Origin: Pomphorhynchus laevis
Taxonomy: Eukaryota; Acanthocephala; Palaeacanthocephala; Echinorhynchida; Pomphorhynchidae
NCBI GenBank assembly: GCA_012934845.2
Contig: WNNJ02002376.1
Span: forward strand, 1-64,000
Direction of reading: 5' to 3'
DNA: 64,000 nt
Shown: positions 19,801-32,202 of the stretch, in pieces
Numbering within the stretch: position 1 is the first letter of the stretch
Layout: each line of letters begins with the position of its first letter
Notes under the pieces: model-generated
What the model saw: only the letters and a program-made list of their open reading frames with translations
What the model was told of the DNA's origin: nothing
Databases searched by the model: none
Program-made: the position numbers and the translations under genes

Positions 19801-21890
19801 GTTGTTTATCGGCAGATTCTCAAAATTGATGCTTCCTCCGATTACTTTCGAAGAATTTCAGTTATCTGCTAAATTTGTATTGTCATTGATCATTTCATGT
19901 GACTGTCGTCATGTGATTTAAAGTAGAAACTGTAAATTTTAAAATCATTTTTAAAAGTTGGATTTTTTGTATTGTTGCATTATGCTCATTGTATAACACA
20001 ACTCTGAATTAAAATTAAATAGAAATCAAACATTCAATGTTTGCGAGTTTTCATTACGGAGATAGGGTGTCGCTTCTAATTTATTCTGGACAAATTGTAA
20101 AATAAGGGAAGCTGAAAAAGTAATTGATAAATACAAAGTGCGTCAATCGTGCAACATTAAAAGCACCACATTATCATGTGGTCATATACATCATATAATT
20201 GTTGAATGTGGAAATTGGGTCATGTTTCTTTGAATAAAATAGATGGATTTTTCATGTCATATTTTAGATTTAAAAACAAATCTTGTTACTCATTAGTGAA
20301 TGACTTGTATTTTTGATATAAAACAATGGTATTGTAATGTATCAGTGTTCTTTCAAATTCTGCGACGGATGCATATAACCACCATCCCTCGGTCGATATC
20401 ACATTCGTTTTTGATGGAGAACACGTGGACTATTCTTTCGAACAAAATGCACATTAGTTAGTTTTTCAGCTCAGACATTTTTTCATAAATTGATCTAGTT
20501 TACATGTGCATTGAGATAGAAAACACAGGTTTTTATTCGATTCGATAAACAAAGCTATCTTGACAGTATGCCAATATAAATAGAAAATACATTTGCTGCT
20601 ATACATTTTGCCGACACGTTACCCAATTCCTAAGTTTTAGTGCAACCTGTCTAAAACTTACACCTTAATGTGCAGTATTCGCTTTTCACTTCACGCATAA
20701 GACCTTGACTACCCTGTGCAAAAGGAATTGATATATAAACGTAGATATATAGAGGAAGGGCGCAATATGAACATAGTGAGCTTGATAATAAATGACCGCG
20801 TGATAACATGAGCGTAATCTAATGATAAGATGGAAACTGACTGATTTCCGAGGATTTACTGGTTTATAGTAAGACACATTATTTAAAATTTCGCCATTTA
20901 TTCGGGACTACTACGAATTGTTCATAGTTAATCAAATAGTTACTCAGATTTTGGAATCAAAATTCTTAGCAATAACGTTCTTTAGGTTCAAATATACTTC
21001 ATTATTGTTTTAACTCATTCTATTAAACTTTATTTCATAAATGTATTTTTATGCAAAAATGCAACTTCTAAACTATAATTATATAAATTAATTAATTAAA
21101 TTAATTAATTATAACTATGATTATAATTATATTACTTGCAACTATAATTATCTGGTCAATCCCAGTTTGCAATTGCAACTTGTTACAAGTGGATATTGAG
21201 GGATACGCAAGCTAACTGTTTTAATTTAGTGAATTAGTCTGTAATTTACTGCAATTAGTTCATTTGGGACTAATTGCAGTAATATCAAGTAAGCCGTTAT
21301 AAGCCGCTAAAATGTGGCCAATATCCAGCTTTGCATAGTAAAGCAAAATCAATTTGTTCAAATCAGAATGTTAATACTGTAAGTAGTAGCTCATTGTTAT
21401 ATTTGATGCAGTTACGAAATTCAATAGGCTTTCCCACAAATAACGAAAATAAAACAAATTTTTGAAATTTTCTCAAAATTTTATTTTGCATGATTTGACT
21501 TTGAAATCGATGAATATTTTTTATTAGTAAAATAAAATTGTTCTATACGACGAATATCGCCATTCAAAGCAAAATACTAAATAAATCAAGTACTTGAAAT
21601 TTAGATGTTCGATTAATGAATAAATAAAATAAAAAATCATATTTCATTATATTTAAGAATTAAAAAAATCGCAATCAAGCATTTAACTTTAAGTGATCTC
21701 TATTATTTATATTATTATAATATTATAATAATTATATTTAATATGTTTTGATTATCTTTAATCAAAAATCTATTGATCATTCTTTATATATAATCAATTG
21801 ATTATATATAGTCAATTTAAAATCAATTGGTTATATATCTTTATAATTAATTATAGTATTAAATATACTTTTGAATTGAAAATAGAAGCT
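19800..21890. other. Gene-poor AT-rich DNA with two strong hairpins
   Basis: No convincing frame. Hairpins: TAAGTTTTAG...CTAAAACTTA at 20631-20660 and TTACTGCAATTAGT...ACTAATTGCAGTAA at 21246-21282. A TTAATTAATTAA-type palindrome lies near 21085-21110. Confidence 0.5.
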
Positions 21891-21894
21891 TTAT

Positions 21895-22110
21895 TTAAAA
21901 AATGCTCAGCTCTTTCTGATGATGTTTAATCCCTATTCTGATACGTTGTTTGTTATTTATTAGTCAATTCAATAGAATTGACTTTTATTTTAAATTTCAA
22001 TTTTGAATTTTAAAATTGATATAAATTATATAAGATCTTATAACAATTATTTTTTATTTTAATTATTAAAATTTTACTTTTCATTTATTTAATTTATAAA
22101 TAATATAAAA
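21895..22110 (+). mobile_element. Naiad-type 3' tail, divergent
   Basis: Recognisable from TGATGATGTTTAATCCC, the TTATTTATTAGTCAATTCA word and the AT-rich block of the 3' UTR. It lacks the coding end and the complete pseudoknot. Confidence 0.6.
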
Positions 22111-22143
22111 TAAATAGTTAATAATGATCTATTATTGATAAAG

Positions 22144-23058
22144 AATTATTGGAGCTGGATCACAAAAATGGGAAAATTTTATTTGATATTTCGCTTGCCC
22201 CTTTTAGCATCTTCAGAAAATTACATTATATTAGAAAATTATATTATATTTAATAATATATAGTATGCATGAATGCTTATACAAAAATATGTTTCTTGTA
22301 AATTTAAATATGTCATCTTTACGATATAAATTAATTGTAGTTTTAGTTAATGTTAATTCAATGTTCATATCTAGATATACACCTTCTTTATCATTAATAT
22401 TGGTTTTGTTAAGAATAAGGATTTCTGGATAAATTTGTATTATAAATTTGTATTATAATTTGTTTTAATGTATTATATTATATTATATGGTATTTATTAT
22501 AATAAAACTATCCAGTATCATATTCTAATACAAAGTATATTATTTATTATCCATCCATAAAAATTTTCCACTTAAGAGTTTAAATTTATTCTTTATATTA
22601 TTGTGTTGATTTATATATTTTACTATTTTCTGCTTGATGGTATATTTATAGTAACCTAGTTTAAAATATAATTATTTAATGTATTATATTTAATATTATA
22701 TGGTATGCATGAATGCTCATGCAAAAATATGTTTCTTGTAAATTTAAATAGGTCGTCTTTACGATATAAATTAATATTTTTTGTAAATTTAAATATGTCA
22801 TCTTTACGATATAAATAAATATATAAATATATTTTTTATAAATACATATTTTAAAGAATTATTGGAGCTAGATTAAAATAAATAGAAAAAATTTATTTGA
22901 TATTTCGCTTATCTCTGTTAGCATCTTCAGAAAATTTCAGATTGTAATTTTCTAATTTATACAGAAGTTAGAGAGATATCAAATCCAATTTTCCCATTTT
23001 TTTATCCAGCTCCAATAATTATTTAATATAAAATACGTAAACTCAGTTAGCTGATCTG
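22144..23058. mobile_element. Foldback unit enclosing minus-strand Naiad pieces
   Basis: The outer words ATTATTGGAGCTGGAT (22146) and ATCCAGCTCCAATAATTATT (about 23000-23020) are inverted copies. Two minus-strand hammerhead-like motifs occur (22189-22216 and 22903-22930): CTGAAGA, a bulged T, a GCT...AGC stem and GAAATATC. Between them lie minus-strand fragments of the Naiad-type RT end: 22260-22450, 22500-22680 (KFLWMDNK tail) and 22690-22850. The unit is followed by a stub of the Naiad terminal motif at 23025-23058. Confidence 0.6.
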
Positions 23059-23850
23059 ATATTTATTAAAATACAAAAATCAGATGTAAAAAATAATTAA
23101 ACAATCTTTTTATAAAAATTTAATAATTTATTTCATAAAAATATACTTTTATTGCTACCAATAGAACTGTAATTTCTCTTTGTTGTTTTATATTTACTTA
23201 ATAAACGAAACTTTTAAATTTCTTTAGTATTTTTGATATATAATGTTGATTTTAATAGCGACAAAAAATAAATACATTTTACATTGAATACATTTTTACA
23301 TGGATAAAAATTAAATGCACTGTAAATGTTGTATACGAAAATTGAATGTAATATTTGTACAAAAAATTCAATTGTGAGATATTTGATTTGTATAAGCGAT
23401 CGCTACTTACTGCATTAATTAATGCTTTGCTAATAAATAAGGCATGGTGGGTAATACAAGGTAAGGATTAAAGACAGAACATAATATCACTAAAACAGAA
23501 AAACAATACACTCCATTCACGTTATTGTTTAAAGTCGGAGTTTTCAAACAATAAAACTTCTAACTGTCTATTGTCGACTACAAGCCACTCATAAACTACC
23601 AGATTTCTTAATGATTTTTCAATAATGGTAGTTTTGACAAAGGGAGCTTGAGAAGTCTTGGCCCTTATTCTTGGTAGTTAATATTAATGTTCTGTTCAGA
23701 TTCTTCCGTATTAATGTTTTTAATTAAAATGTAGATTTTTGGAAAACACAGATAGAAATTCCACTAACAACAATTTATGTTTTTTTTAAATGTAGATAAT
23801 ATTTCGCCAGATAATATCAAAGCCAGATAATATTTCGTCTTGCTATTAAG
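23059..23850. other. AT-rich DNA, no gene seen
   Basis: Short frames only. GATAATATTTCGYC is duplicated at about 23796-23840. No retroelement protein motif. Confidence 0.45.
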
Positions 23851-23854
23851 TAAT

Positions 23855-24720
23855 TTATCTTATTTATTAGTAGAGAGAGTGAAATAGAATTTTTTTATTT
23901 TAAATATCAAATTTTCGATCGCCAATTTTTATTTTAAATTAAAATCTATTTAATAAATAATGTGTCAAATGTTAAAGGTGAAAAATACTAAAATATCTTA
24001 GTCAATCTACAAAAAGAATAGAATTATCCATTATGTCAGCGTAAATCTTCATGCAGTCTGTCGTCTATACGGACAGCGCAATAGATGCCCTCGTTGTCTG
24101 ATAATTCTGCGTCTTCACGCTACTCCATATTCAGAGTAGTACCCGCCTCACCTTTGCCAATCGCCGTTATCTCCTTGCTGTAGACAACGCTCGGCAGCTA
24201 CAGGAACGCTACAACCATCGGCAAACCGGGAATTATCTTCTCTGCTTAGATCCTCGTGTGAAGACCCCATGTTTGAATCTTCAGCACCGTCTTCGAAAAT
24301 GCGGCTCTCCGACCTTGTGAAGGATAAGTTGGGCCGATTAATGGTCGCAACATTGACCTATTCGCTTTCTCCCTCTGTAACTCGCATTGCTCGAAGTTTT
24401 CGCATTTCTCGATTGTCCCTGATGTCCAATAAGTTTGCTGGCCTGCCCGTCACGATCTCTCGCGGTCGCTGTTGTTCGTTGCTGGATTGTTTATTTTTTA
24501 TTCTAAATTTCGATGATAGCCTAGTGCTATCATCATAAGGATAAAATTATGCAACATGTTTACTGCTTTTACTGCTATTAACTGTTTTTATTTTTACTGT
24601 TTTTTAAACAGTAAAAATATTTTGTACAATTTTATCGTGATGATAGCAGTTGGCTATCGAAGATTTGATATTTAAAATAAAAAGTTTCTCTTTCATTCTC
24701 TCCGCTAATAAATAAAAGAA
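23855..24720. repeat. Inverted-repeat-bounded unit with a GC-rich core
   Basis: The ends are inverted: TTATTTATTAGTAGAGAGAG...ATTTTAAATATCAAA at the left matches the reverse complement of 24665-24718 at the right. The core (24040-24500) is much richer in GC than its surroundings. On the plus strand one frame reads NARQLQERYNHRQTGNYLLC, but stops interrupt it and I recognise no family. Hammerhead-like hairpins TGATGATAGC...GCTATC lie at 24508-24536 (minus) and 24638-24662 (plus). Confidence 0.5.
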
Positions 24721-24944
24721 ATCAATGTGTGAACAGTCATTTTATAATATTAAATTTTATAATTTTATTAATTTGATAATCTAAATATGTAAACGCTTTA
24801 ATATTTTTAAAACTTTAAAATGTATTTAAGCTTTCATTACATTTTTTTAATTTTTAATCTATTTAAACTACAAGTATTTGACACCATAATAAATAAAGTA
24901 ATAAACATAAAATTAATCCGAAAGAATACAACTTTTATTTACAG

Positions 24945-25085
24945 CAAGAACAGGAAAAAAGACTAAAAACTGTTATGATTTTAAAAAATTTCTCTGCGAA
25001 TCTTAACCCGGGATTTACCAAAGACGCCTAGCCCTCAATGGAGGCTAGGCGTCTTATCTTCGAGTTTCGGCTTTTACATTTCAAT
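24945..25085. repeat. Unknown repeat with variable hairpin, copy 2
   Basis: Same layout as 19640-19800: AACAGGAAA, then CTTAACCCGG, then a 13-bp hairpin AAGACGCCTAGCC...GGCTAGGCGTCTT (about 25013-25053), then GGCTTTTAC. The hairpin arms differ completely from copy 1. Confidence 0.5.
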
Positions 25086-27340
25086 CATAAAAAGTATAAA
25101 GATTTGATACTTTTGACCTTTAAATCTATTATATCGATATAATAATATGTAAATTTATTACAAATACAAACAGTCCACATATATTAGGTGTGTATTTTGT
25201 ATTACTATTTCCTATAGTTTATCTATCATCCATTTTTACTTTCAATTTATCAGAACGTTTTCACGGTGTAATCAAACAAACGACAAAATTCATGTCTACT
25301 TTTACGTTTTTCGCATCTATACACACAATACAGATATAGTTCCTGTAATTTTGTGAAGAGTGAGTATAATGTCGTATTTTCCATTTTTATTTCACAGGTA
25401 TCCAATTGTTTTTTACAGTATTTGATTTTCTGATTAATTTTATGGTTTTATTTAGGTTGTTTTGTAACGAAACATAGGAATCCATAGGAAACAATAACCC
25501 GCAAGCGTTACATTAACTGCGTGTTTGTTTTTAAAACAGTCAACGTTGGTCACTATTGTGATGCTCCCATTTATTGCGTACGAGTGCTACTACAGCGTAC
25601 GAGTGCTTTTAGAAACTATATAATTTTAGCCACATATACACCACCCTATAATCGTTTTCCATTCTTTGCTTAGTGAGAAAAATCAATATATATATTAGTC
25701 TATCAATAAATCACTGTATATAGTTACGAAAATTGAGTTATTACAAAAAACGTTAAAGGATATTCAAATACCTTAATACATTACAAATTGCTTTTGTTGT
25801 TTTAGAAAATGTTTTTATTAACATTTTAAAAAATAAAGTTAGTATCTAAATTTCTATTTTCAATTTTTATAAACGAATAATCTGAGCAAATTATTGTTAT
25901 TTAAATTAACGCTGTCACTCCTTAGTGTAATATAAGTCAATTGACGAAAGAAGTGTGAAAAACTACGAAAGAATTTCAGTTGCTTTTCTGTAACGTATCG
26001 GCTTCTTGAAAGAAGTATAATATGAACTCGATTGTACTACCAAAATGACTGCCGCCTAATTAGTGTATGCACGGAGAATTTTACTAGTTTTTTGTGCTTG
26101 GTAATCTACGGATACTCTTCTAAACATGTCTCACTCCTTAGTGTAATATAGAAGAAATATTGAAATTTTTTGAAAAAGACAGATATGTAATGTATCTTGA
26201 CCCATTGCAATCAGAGCAAAACAAAATTAGTTTAAGCAATTTAAACAATACAATTTTATTTGCTTATTATTTACAGACTGAGAACGACATTTCTACAACT
26301 TCTCATCTGTTGTCAAATAAAAATTTATTATTTGTTCTATGCTAACATAATAGTTTTCTTCAATGTTTCAATATTTGTTGATATTCCAAACATTTTCATT
26401 TTCAATGTTAATTAAAATATAATTAATTTATAATTTTTATTATAAAGTAAAAAATAATTGATTCTGATTCATTGTTTTAATTTGGAATTTTACTTTAGAG
26501 ATCATATAAACGGCATTAATAAAATTGAATTAAAAAATCTAATTTCAAGACAAGATTACAAGATAGTTTTCCAGATATGCTTAAAACCTTCATTTTATAA
26601 TTGTAATAAATCTCAAGTGTAAAGGTTGAAGTATTTACTGTTTCGATAAGTAAACACTGTTCGCATTTCGTACGTTTCGTTTAGCTTCAAAATTTTAACA
26701 TTCTAGTGATAAGTTTCATTGAACATAATGATATATTAAATTTCATTGAAAAAATATTTGTATTGCCAAATGTTTATGACGTTTGATGTATTTTTCTAGT
26801 CTACGTTTTTATTATCACCAAAGTGACAGTGTGTCAACCAAATTGTGTATTGTAGAAGGCTCTTTATACACGACCAAAATATGTTCACAACAATTTTGTG
26901 TTCAAGTTAAACAGTTTTCAGTTTTCTATATGGTGTTTTATAAAAGTAAGATTTTCAAAAATTGGAAATGCACTTTTAAAGTGTTATTCTGTGTAACGAT
27001 AACATAATCAAAATGCAATTTAACGGAAGAGGTTTACTCTCTGTACAGGCAGCAGTTCATTGTAAATTTAAGGTTCTTAACTCGGCAACAGGTCAAGATT
27101 AAATCGTTTAATACTAAAGAATAAAACAATTTTGCTCTTTTGATATAAAATTTATATTTTCACGTTTCTTTTGTTACCAAAATATGAATACATTATAATG
27201 ACATTTATATGTATGTAACATAAAAAATATTGTTTAAGACTGTTACAACTTTCCTATAAATTGACCGTCATCCTTCTAAATAAAATCTACAATAAAGATC
27301 TTTGTAGCGAATAGTATTTATTTTGCTGTTTGTATTTTAT
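25086..27340. other. AT-rich DNA with a repeat-bounded 196-bp block
   Basis: No convincing gene. An exact 20-bp direct repeat, TCACTCCTTAGTGTAATATA, occurs at 25915-25934 and 26131-26150, bounding a 196-bp block that could be a small insertion with target duplication. GCGTACGAGTGCT is also duplicated near 25577 and 25598. Confidence 0.5.
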
Positions 27341-28130
27341 TATTTTAGTATTGGTGACATTATCAAAATACCATCTCTGCTTTTTCAGATGACGTTGTTT
27401 TGTTGGTTTCGTGTCCTGAGGACTTACAGTAGGGATGTTGGTTAGTACCTCCAAGACTGTATCTGCATTCGTCTCGGATTCAGGTATCAATGTCAACCCG
27501 GATTGGGGAAAATATTTTTCCTGATGCGAAGAACTTCAAGAATTTTGGGGTATTGTTCTCGAGGAACGGCAGGAACATTAAGGAGATTGAAAAGCGGATT
27601 TGTGCAGCTAACGCAGCAATGCGTTCTTCGTACAGGTCTGTCGTGGTGAAGCGAGAGTTGAGTCTTCGGGCAATCTTCGTTCCTATCTTAACCTATGGTC
27701 ATGAGCTTTGGGTTATGATCGAAAGAATAATATCTTGGATACAGGTGACCCAAATGAGGTTCCTTCGCGGTATGACCGGTCTTAGCCTTAGAGATAAGGT
27801 TAGGAATTCGGTCATTTGGGTATGGGCTTGGAGTGCAGTCGTTGTTTCTCTACATCGAAGATATTCGGTTGAGTTGGCTAGGACACGTCCTGATAATGTC
27901 TAGGGATCGCCTTCCTTGGAGGGTTTTCCAAGCCGAACTCTCTGGAAAGAGACCTCGAGGTAGACCTCGACACTGGGGGAGAGATCAAATCTCGAAACTG
28001 CCCGGAGTATGCCTTGGGCTATATAAAAGAGAACTCTGGTATATCGTCCAGGCTCGTGATGTCTGGAGTAGTTTGGTTCGTACATTGCCTCCACGAATGA
28101 ACACCCGGACTAGTGTTTACAAGTAGTTTA
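27341..28130 (+). pseudogene. 5'-truncated LINE RT (motif C to C-terminus)
   Basis: Begins with AFSDDVVLLVSCPEDLQ (motif C with F-S-D-D), a stop and shift, then FKNFGVLFSRNGRNIKEIEK, AAMRSSYRSVVVKRELS, and FVPILTYGHELWVM, and after another shift LSWLGHVLIMSRDRLPWRVF and GKRPRGRPRHW with a closing VWSSLVRTLPPR. These are the late RT and C-terminal blocks of jockey/L2/RTE-type non-LTR elements. The endonuclease and motifs A and B are absent. The 3' end runs into a large hairpin at 28097-28183. Confidence 0.8.
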
Positions 28131-28183
28131 CAAGATTTTTACAAGAAAAATCTTGTAAACTACTGGTCCGGGTGTTTATTTTT
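28097..28183 (+). terminator. Large hairpin at the LINE 3' end
   Basis: Inner arms AGTAGTTTACAAGATTTTT and AAAAATCTTGTAAACTACT surround ACAAG; outer arms ACACCCGGAC and GTCCGGGTGT extend the stem past an internal loop. It sits exactly at the end of the LINE coding sequence, so it may be the element's folded 3' UTR; the type is chosen by position only. Confidence 0.45.
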
Positions 28184-29935
28184 TTTTCTTGTCAAGAAAT
28201 TGTCGTTGTTTTGATAATTTTCAAAGTTATTAATGTTATGATTGTCAATCAATAAGTTACAGATAAAATTTTAGTAATTATTATTTTATCAAACAACTCA
28301 ATTTTTAAATTGTTTATTATTTTTAATATCAATTTAAATTAGATTTAATTATCAATTTAATTATTCAATTATTAATATTTTGATAGCTAAAATATCAGAT
28401 GTGATAAATTAATCTATTATTTCTCTTAAATAACATTTTTATTGAAATATTATTCAAAAATAAATATAAAATGTGTTATTATTTCTAACAAATCAGATCA
28501 GTTAACTGAATCTGCATAGAAACTGATAGTTTAAAGTCCATCCTTCATTTTCGTAATTTGAATGTTCGGATTATGAAATTATCAAATTTTATGAGAATTT
28601 CTGAATTACAGTATTTGAATACTGTAAACAAGCGATTAGTTAATAATTTTTTAACAATCGATTAATTATCTATTTAACAGAAAATTTTAACTTAAACTAT
28701 TTAAATTATTTCTATGGTAGTTGAGGAAGCAATAGTTACTGCTATAGCAATAACTATTGCTATAGTTATTGACTATATCAGTGACTATATCAATAGTCAC
28801 TGCTATAGTTTAATTTTGGTTATTTTTATATTTGTTTATTATTTTTTATATAATTAATTTATTAATTATTTTTTTCAATAATTAATAAATTTATAATAAA
28901 TTATTTTTTTCAATAATTAATAAATTTTTAATTAATTATTTTTAAACTAATAATTGAAGTGTTTGGTCAGATATAATACTAGTATCTCTATTGAATATAT
29001 TGATTATCTATGAGGCTCCACTTCACTATAAAAAATCATTTCTAATCGAATTTTTATTGAAAAAATCATTTCTAATCAACCTAACGAATTTTTATTTGAA
29101 ACTTAACAAATTTTTTTGTCAATTCTTAGCAAAAATATACCAATACTTTTTATGTTGATATTTTACGGTATTGGAACTAAATATTGATTTGAGTGTAAAT
29201 CAAATCCGTCCAAGTGGACTATATATTGGACTGATATAAATCAGTCCAATATATAACTGGGTAAACCTAATTAAAAGTATCGGGATTTTCTAGTATCTTC
29301 TAGTATCGGGAAAAGAATTAGTAAATTCGTCGTCTTCTAGTAAAGACGACGGACTTTATATTGTATATGTCAGCACAATTTAATCGAATTCGTCATGTGC
29401 ACAATTGTCTAGAAAATTAAACTTGGAGAGTTTTGGTAATTTTTATTTGCTCAATAACTTTTTCAAAAAGCCGTATCTTACTCAAGTGTCGTATACATCG
29501 TGTGCAGTTGTTGACGCAGATTTCGAAAATTGAATTTTTTATCGTCTTCTTGCTACTTTTTTACCAATTGATCGAAAATTCCGCAAACTTTATTTGCTAG
29601 TAAAGACGACGGACTCCACATGGTGCGTGTCAACACAACTAAGCCACAATTTAAAACATTTTCAAGGACAAGACGTAATACTCGTTTTGATGTTCAGAAT
29701 GCTCCTTTGTATTTATTAACTACAAAGACTGCATGGACTGTACAGCGACTAAAATAGCTGTTGTACCTATCTTTGGCTGTTGTTATATCATGGCGTGAAT
29801 CAATTAATTATTCAAATTCGATTGCATCAGAATACATGTCTAAGAAGGCAATACTCATTTAGGAAAGTAAGCATGTAAAAAGTGATTATTCGCTATTGAA
29901 GACAGCAGTTTGACTAAATTGAGCAGTGTGGATAT
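28184..29935. other. AT-rich DNA rich in hairpins
   Basis: No gene seen. Hairpins include TATATTGGACTGAT...ATCAGTCCAATATA (about 29222-29264), GTCGTCTT-CTAGTA-AAGACGAC (about 29330-29351) and a compound palindrome at 28735-28810. CTAGTAAAGACGACGGACT is duplicated at about 29336 and 29596. Confidence 0.5.
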
Positions 29936-29940
29936 ATATT

Positions 29941-30055
29941 GACAATGGGGATGGATATTCACAATGTGAGTAGATATTCACAATGTGGATAGATATTCAC
30001 AATGTGGATAGATATTCACAATGTGGATAGATATTCACAATGTGGATAGTTACCA
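29941..30055. repeat. Minisatellite, 19-bp unit
   Basis: About five to six head-to-tail copies of ATATTCACAATGTGGATAG, with the first copies slightly diverged (GGATGGATATTCACAATGTG, GAGTAGATATTC). No spacer diversity, so not a CRISPR. Confidence 0.9.
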
Positions 30056-30119
30056 TAACCCATCCAATAGTCCCGTACGAATTTATATTCACTACAAATT
30101 CATATACTCGAACAAATTA

Positions 30120-31640
30120 ATATACTTTCTATATTAGAACACCTTTTACTTGTCTGCTTTTAAATAATCAATATATCAAAACATATATTTCATATCTTTA
30201 TATAATTTAGATTTATTTTTTAAACAGTTATGAACAAATTCATATTCTATAAAACTTAAAAACAAGTCAGCTATAATTGTGCTACTATTACCTTCCATTG
30301 TTACACCTTTTATTTGTCTGAATATAGATGTCCCCTTTAAATAATTTTGATTTATCAAAATATTTAAGGATTCTATTAATTCAATTGTATTCATATATTT
30401 ATATTTACTTCATGGTTTAATTTTTGTTAGATATGCGTTATAGTTTATAGCACTTTCCGAATATAAGATTAATATCTTATAAAATATGATTTATAAGATA
30501 TCATATCAAAAATATGTTTCTTGTAAATTTAAATATGTCATCTTTACGATATAAATTAATAGTAGTTTTAGTTAATGTTAATTTAATGTTCATATCTAGA
30601 TATACACCTTCTTTATCATTAATATTGGTTTTGTTAAGAATAAGGCTTTCTGGATAAATGTGCTCACTAATTGAATAAAAATTATTAGAATTAAATACAC
30701 ATATATCATCAATGTATCGAAACATATATTTCATATATTTATATTGTTTAGATTTAGTTTTTACACAGTTATGAACAAATTAATACTGAAATAGTGTTTT
30801 ATACCAGTATTAATTTCGATTACCTTGCAATATTTTTTGAAGTGTGCTTTAATTACTTTAAGTATTTTATTCATTTTGACGGAAAGTGGTTTTAATGTAC
30901 ATTTAAACGCACTACATATGAACCTAGGTTTTGTTGGATTTTTATGTAATTTTGGATTCCAATATAATATAGGTATAGTTTTATTATCTAATTCAACCTT
31001 TATACCCTTCTTATCCATTATAGAACAGTGACTTGTAATAATTGTTTCTAAACTCAACTCACTACGTTCATATGTTGGATTTACATTTGAAGCCAAAGTT
31101 ATTACTAGCTTTATAGTTGTTATTATATAGATATCTTTCAATCTAGCTTTATCAATAGTTGTTATTATATAGTTATCCTTTAATTTAGTAAGTTCTTTAT
31201 ACATATGTTTATTAATTTTATCTTTCCTTTTGTAATTGCTTGTTATTTTCATTTTCTTTTTAATTTTGTCAAATATATAATCTTTCCAAATTTTTATCTG
31301 TAGCTTTATCAATAGTTGTTATTATATAGTTAACCTTTAATTTAGTAAGTTCTTTATACATATCTTTATTAATTTTATTTTTCCTTTTGTCATTGTTTGC
31401 TATTTTCATTTTATTTTTAATTTTATCAAATATATAATCTTTCCAAATGTTTATCTTAGATATATTAGAGCTTTCACTATTAATCAGCTTACTAAAGTAA
31501 TCATTTAAGTTAATATATAACGAATTGTAAATTTTATTTTTGTCGTTATTGTTTAATCTATATTTATACCCTTTTGATAGCCGCTTTTTTAATTCACAAT
31601 AGGCTTACCAATGCTGATTACTCATATTATTCATTATATA
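30120..31640 (-). mobile_element. Scrambled Naiad-type PLE copy
   Basis: Minus-strand blocks in the order read: RT N-terminal half to TTIDKA (31600-31315), a repeat of the same end (31312-31130), the fingers region ILYWNPKLHKNPTKPRF to HYFSIN (31080-30785), then a jump to CVKTKSKQYKYMKYMFRYIDD and RKDDIFKFTRNIF (30780-30500). Downstream on the same strand lies the skipped part, INQNYLKGTSIFRQIKG and motif B (30394-30176). The block lost from the middle is thus present behind the end: a domain-level rearrangement. None of the frames could give an active RT. Confidence 0.82.
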
Positions 31641-31904
31641 TATCAAGGTATTTCTTATACCTTGATATAATGAATTGTAAATCTTATTTTTATGGTTTTT
31701 TTTAATCTGTTTTAATTTATCTATATCTTTATTAAAAAATATATTATTTAAAAATTTATATTAATTAAAAAATATATATATTAAAACATTTTATCTTTAT
31801 TTTTACTCTTTTTATAAAATTTTCCTTGATCACTAAGTCTTATGAAAAGTTGAAGTAGTTTATATTAAGTAGCTTCATATTAGATAATATAAATTTAATA
31901 TATA

Positions 31905-31953
31905 AATAATAATATTATAATATTATAATATTATAATATTATAATAATATTAA
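31905..31953. repeat. (TAATATTA)n-like simple repeat at RTE 5' border
   Basis: ATAATATTATAATATT-type simple sequence ends where the GC-richer RTE leader starts; similar simple sequence follows the element at about 34993-35050. Confidence 0.8.
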
Positions 31954-32202
31954 CTCCCCCATGGCCGGTCCCAAGTTTGTGCTGAGAAAAGAGGAGGGTT
32001 GTCGATAGACTTCAAGACAAGCCATCCGTAAAACAAAGCCGTGCATCGACTTTATGAATGTTGTCTCAATGCTCTGAACGTCAGGACTACGGCGTCCTCG
32101 GTAAGCGACGCGTTCAGGTACGGCCTGAGCTGAACGATAAGTCATAAAGGGCCTCCGCAGCAAAAGCGACTACGGGATTAACCAAACTAGCTACTTTATG
32201 AA

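Noticed and set aside
24269-24538. 89-codon frame in the GC-rich core
   Set aside because: No motif, and other frames of the same stretch look equally protein-like; not enough to call a gene.
29941-30055. Regular short repeats resembling a CRISPR array
   Set aside because: Units are contiguous with no variable spacers, and the surroundings are animal DNA; it is a minisatellite.
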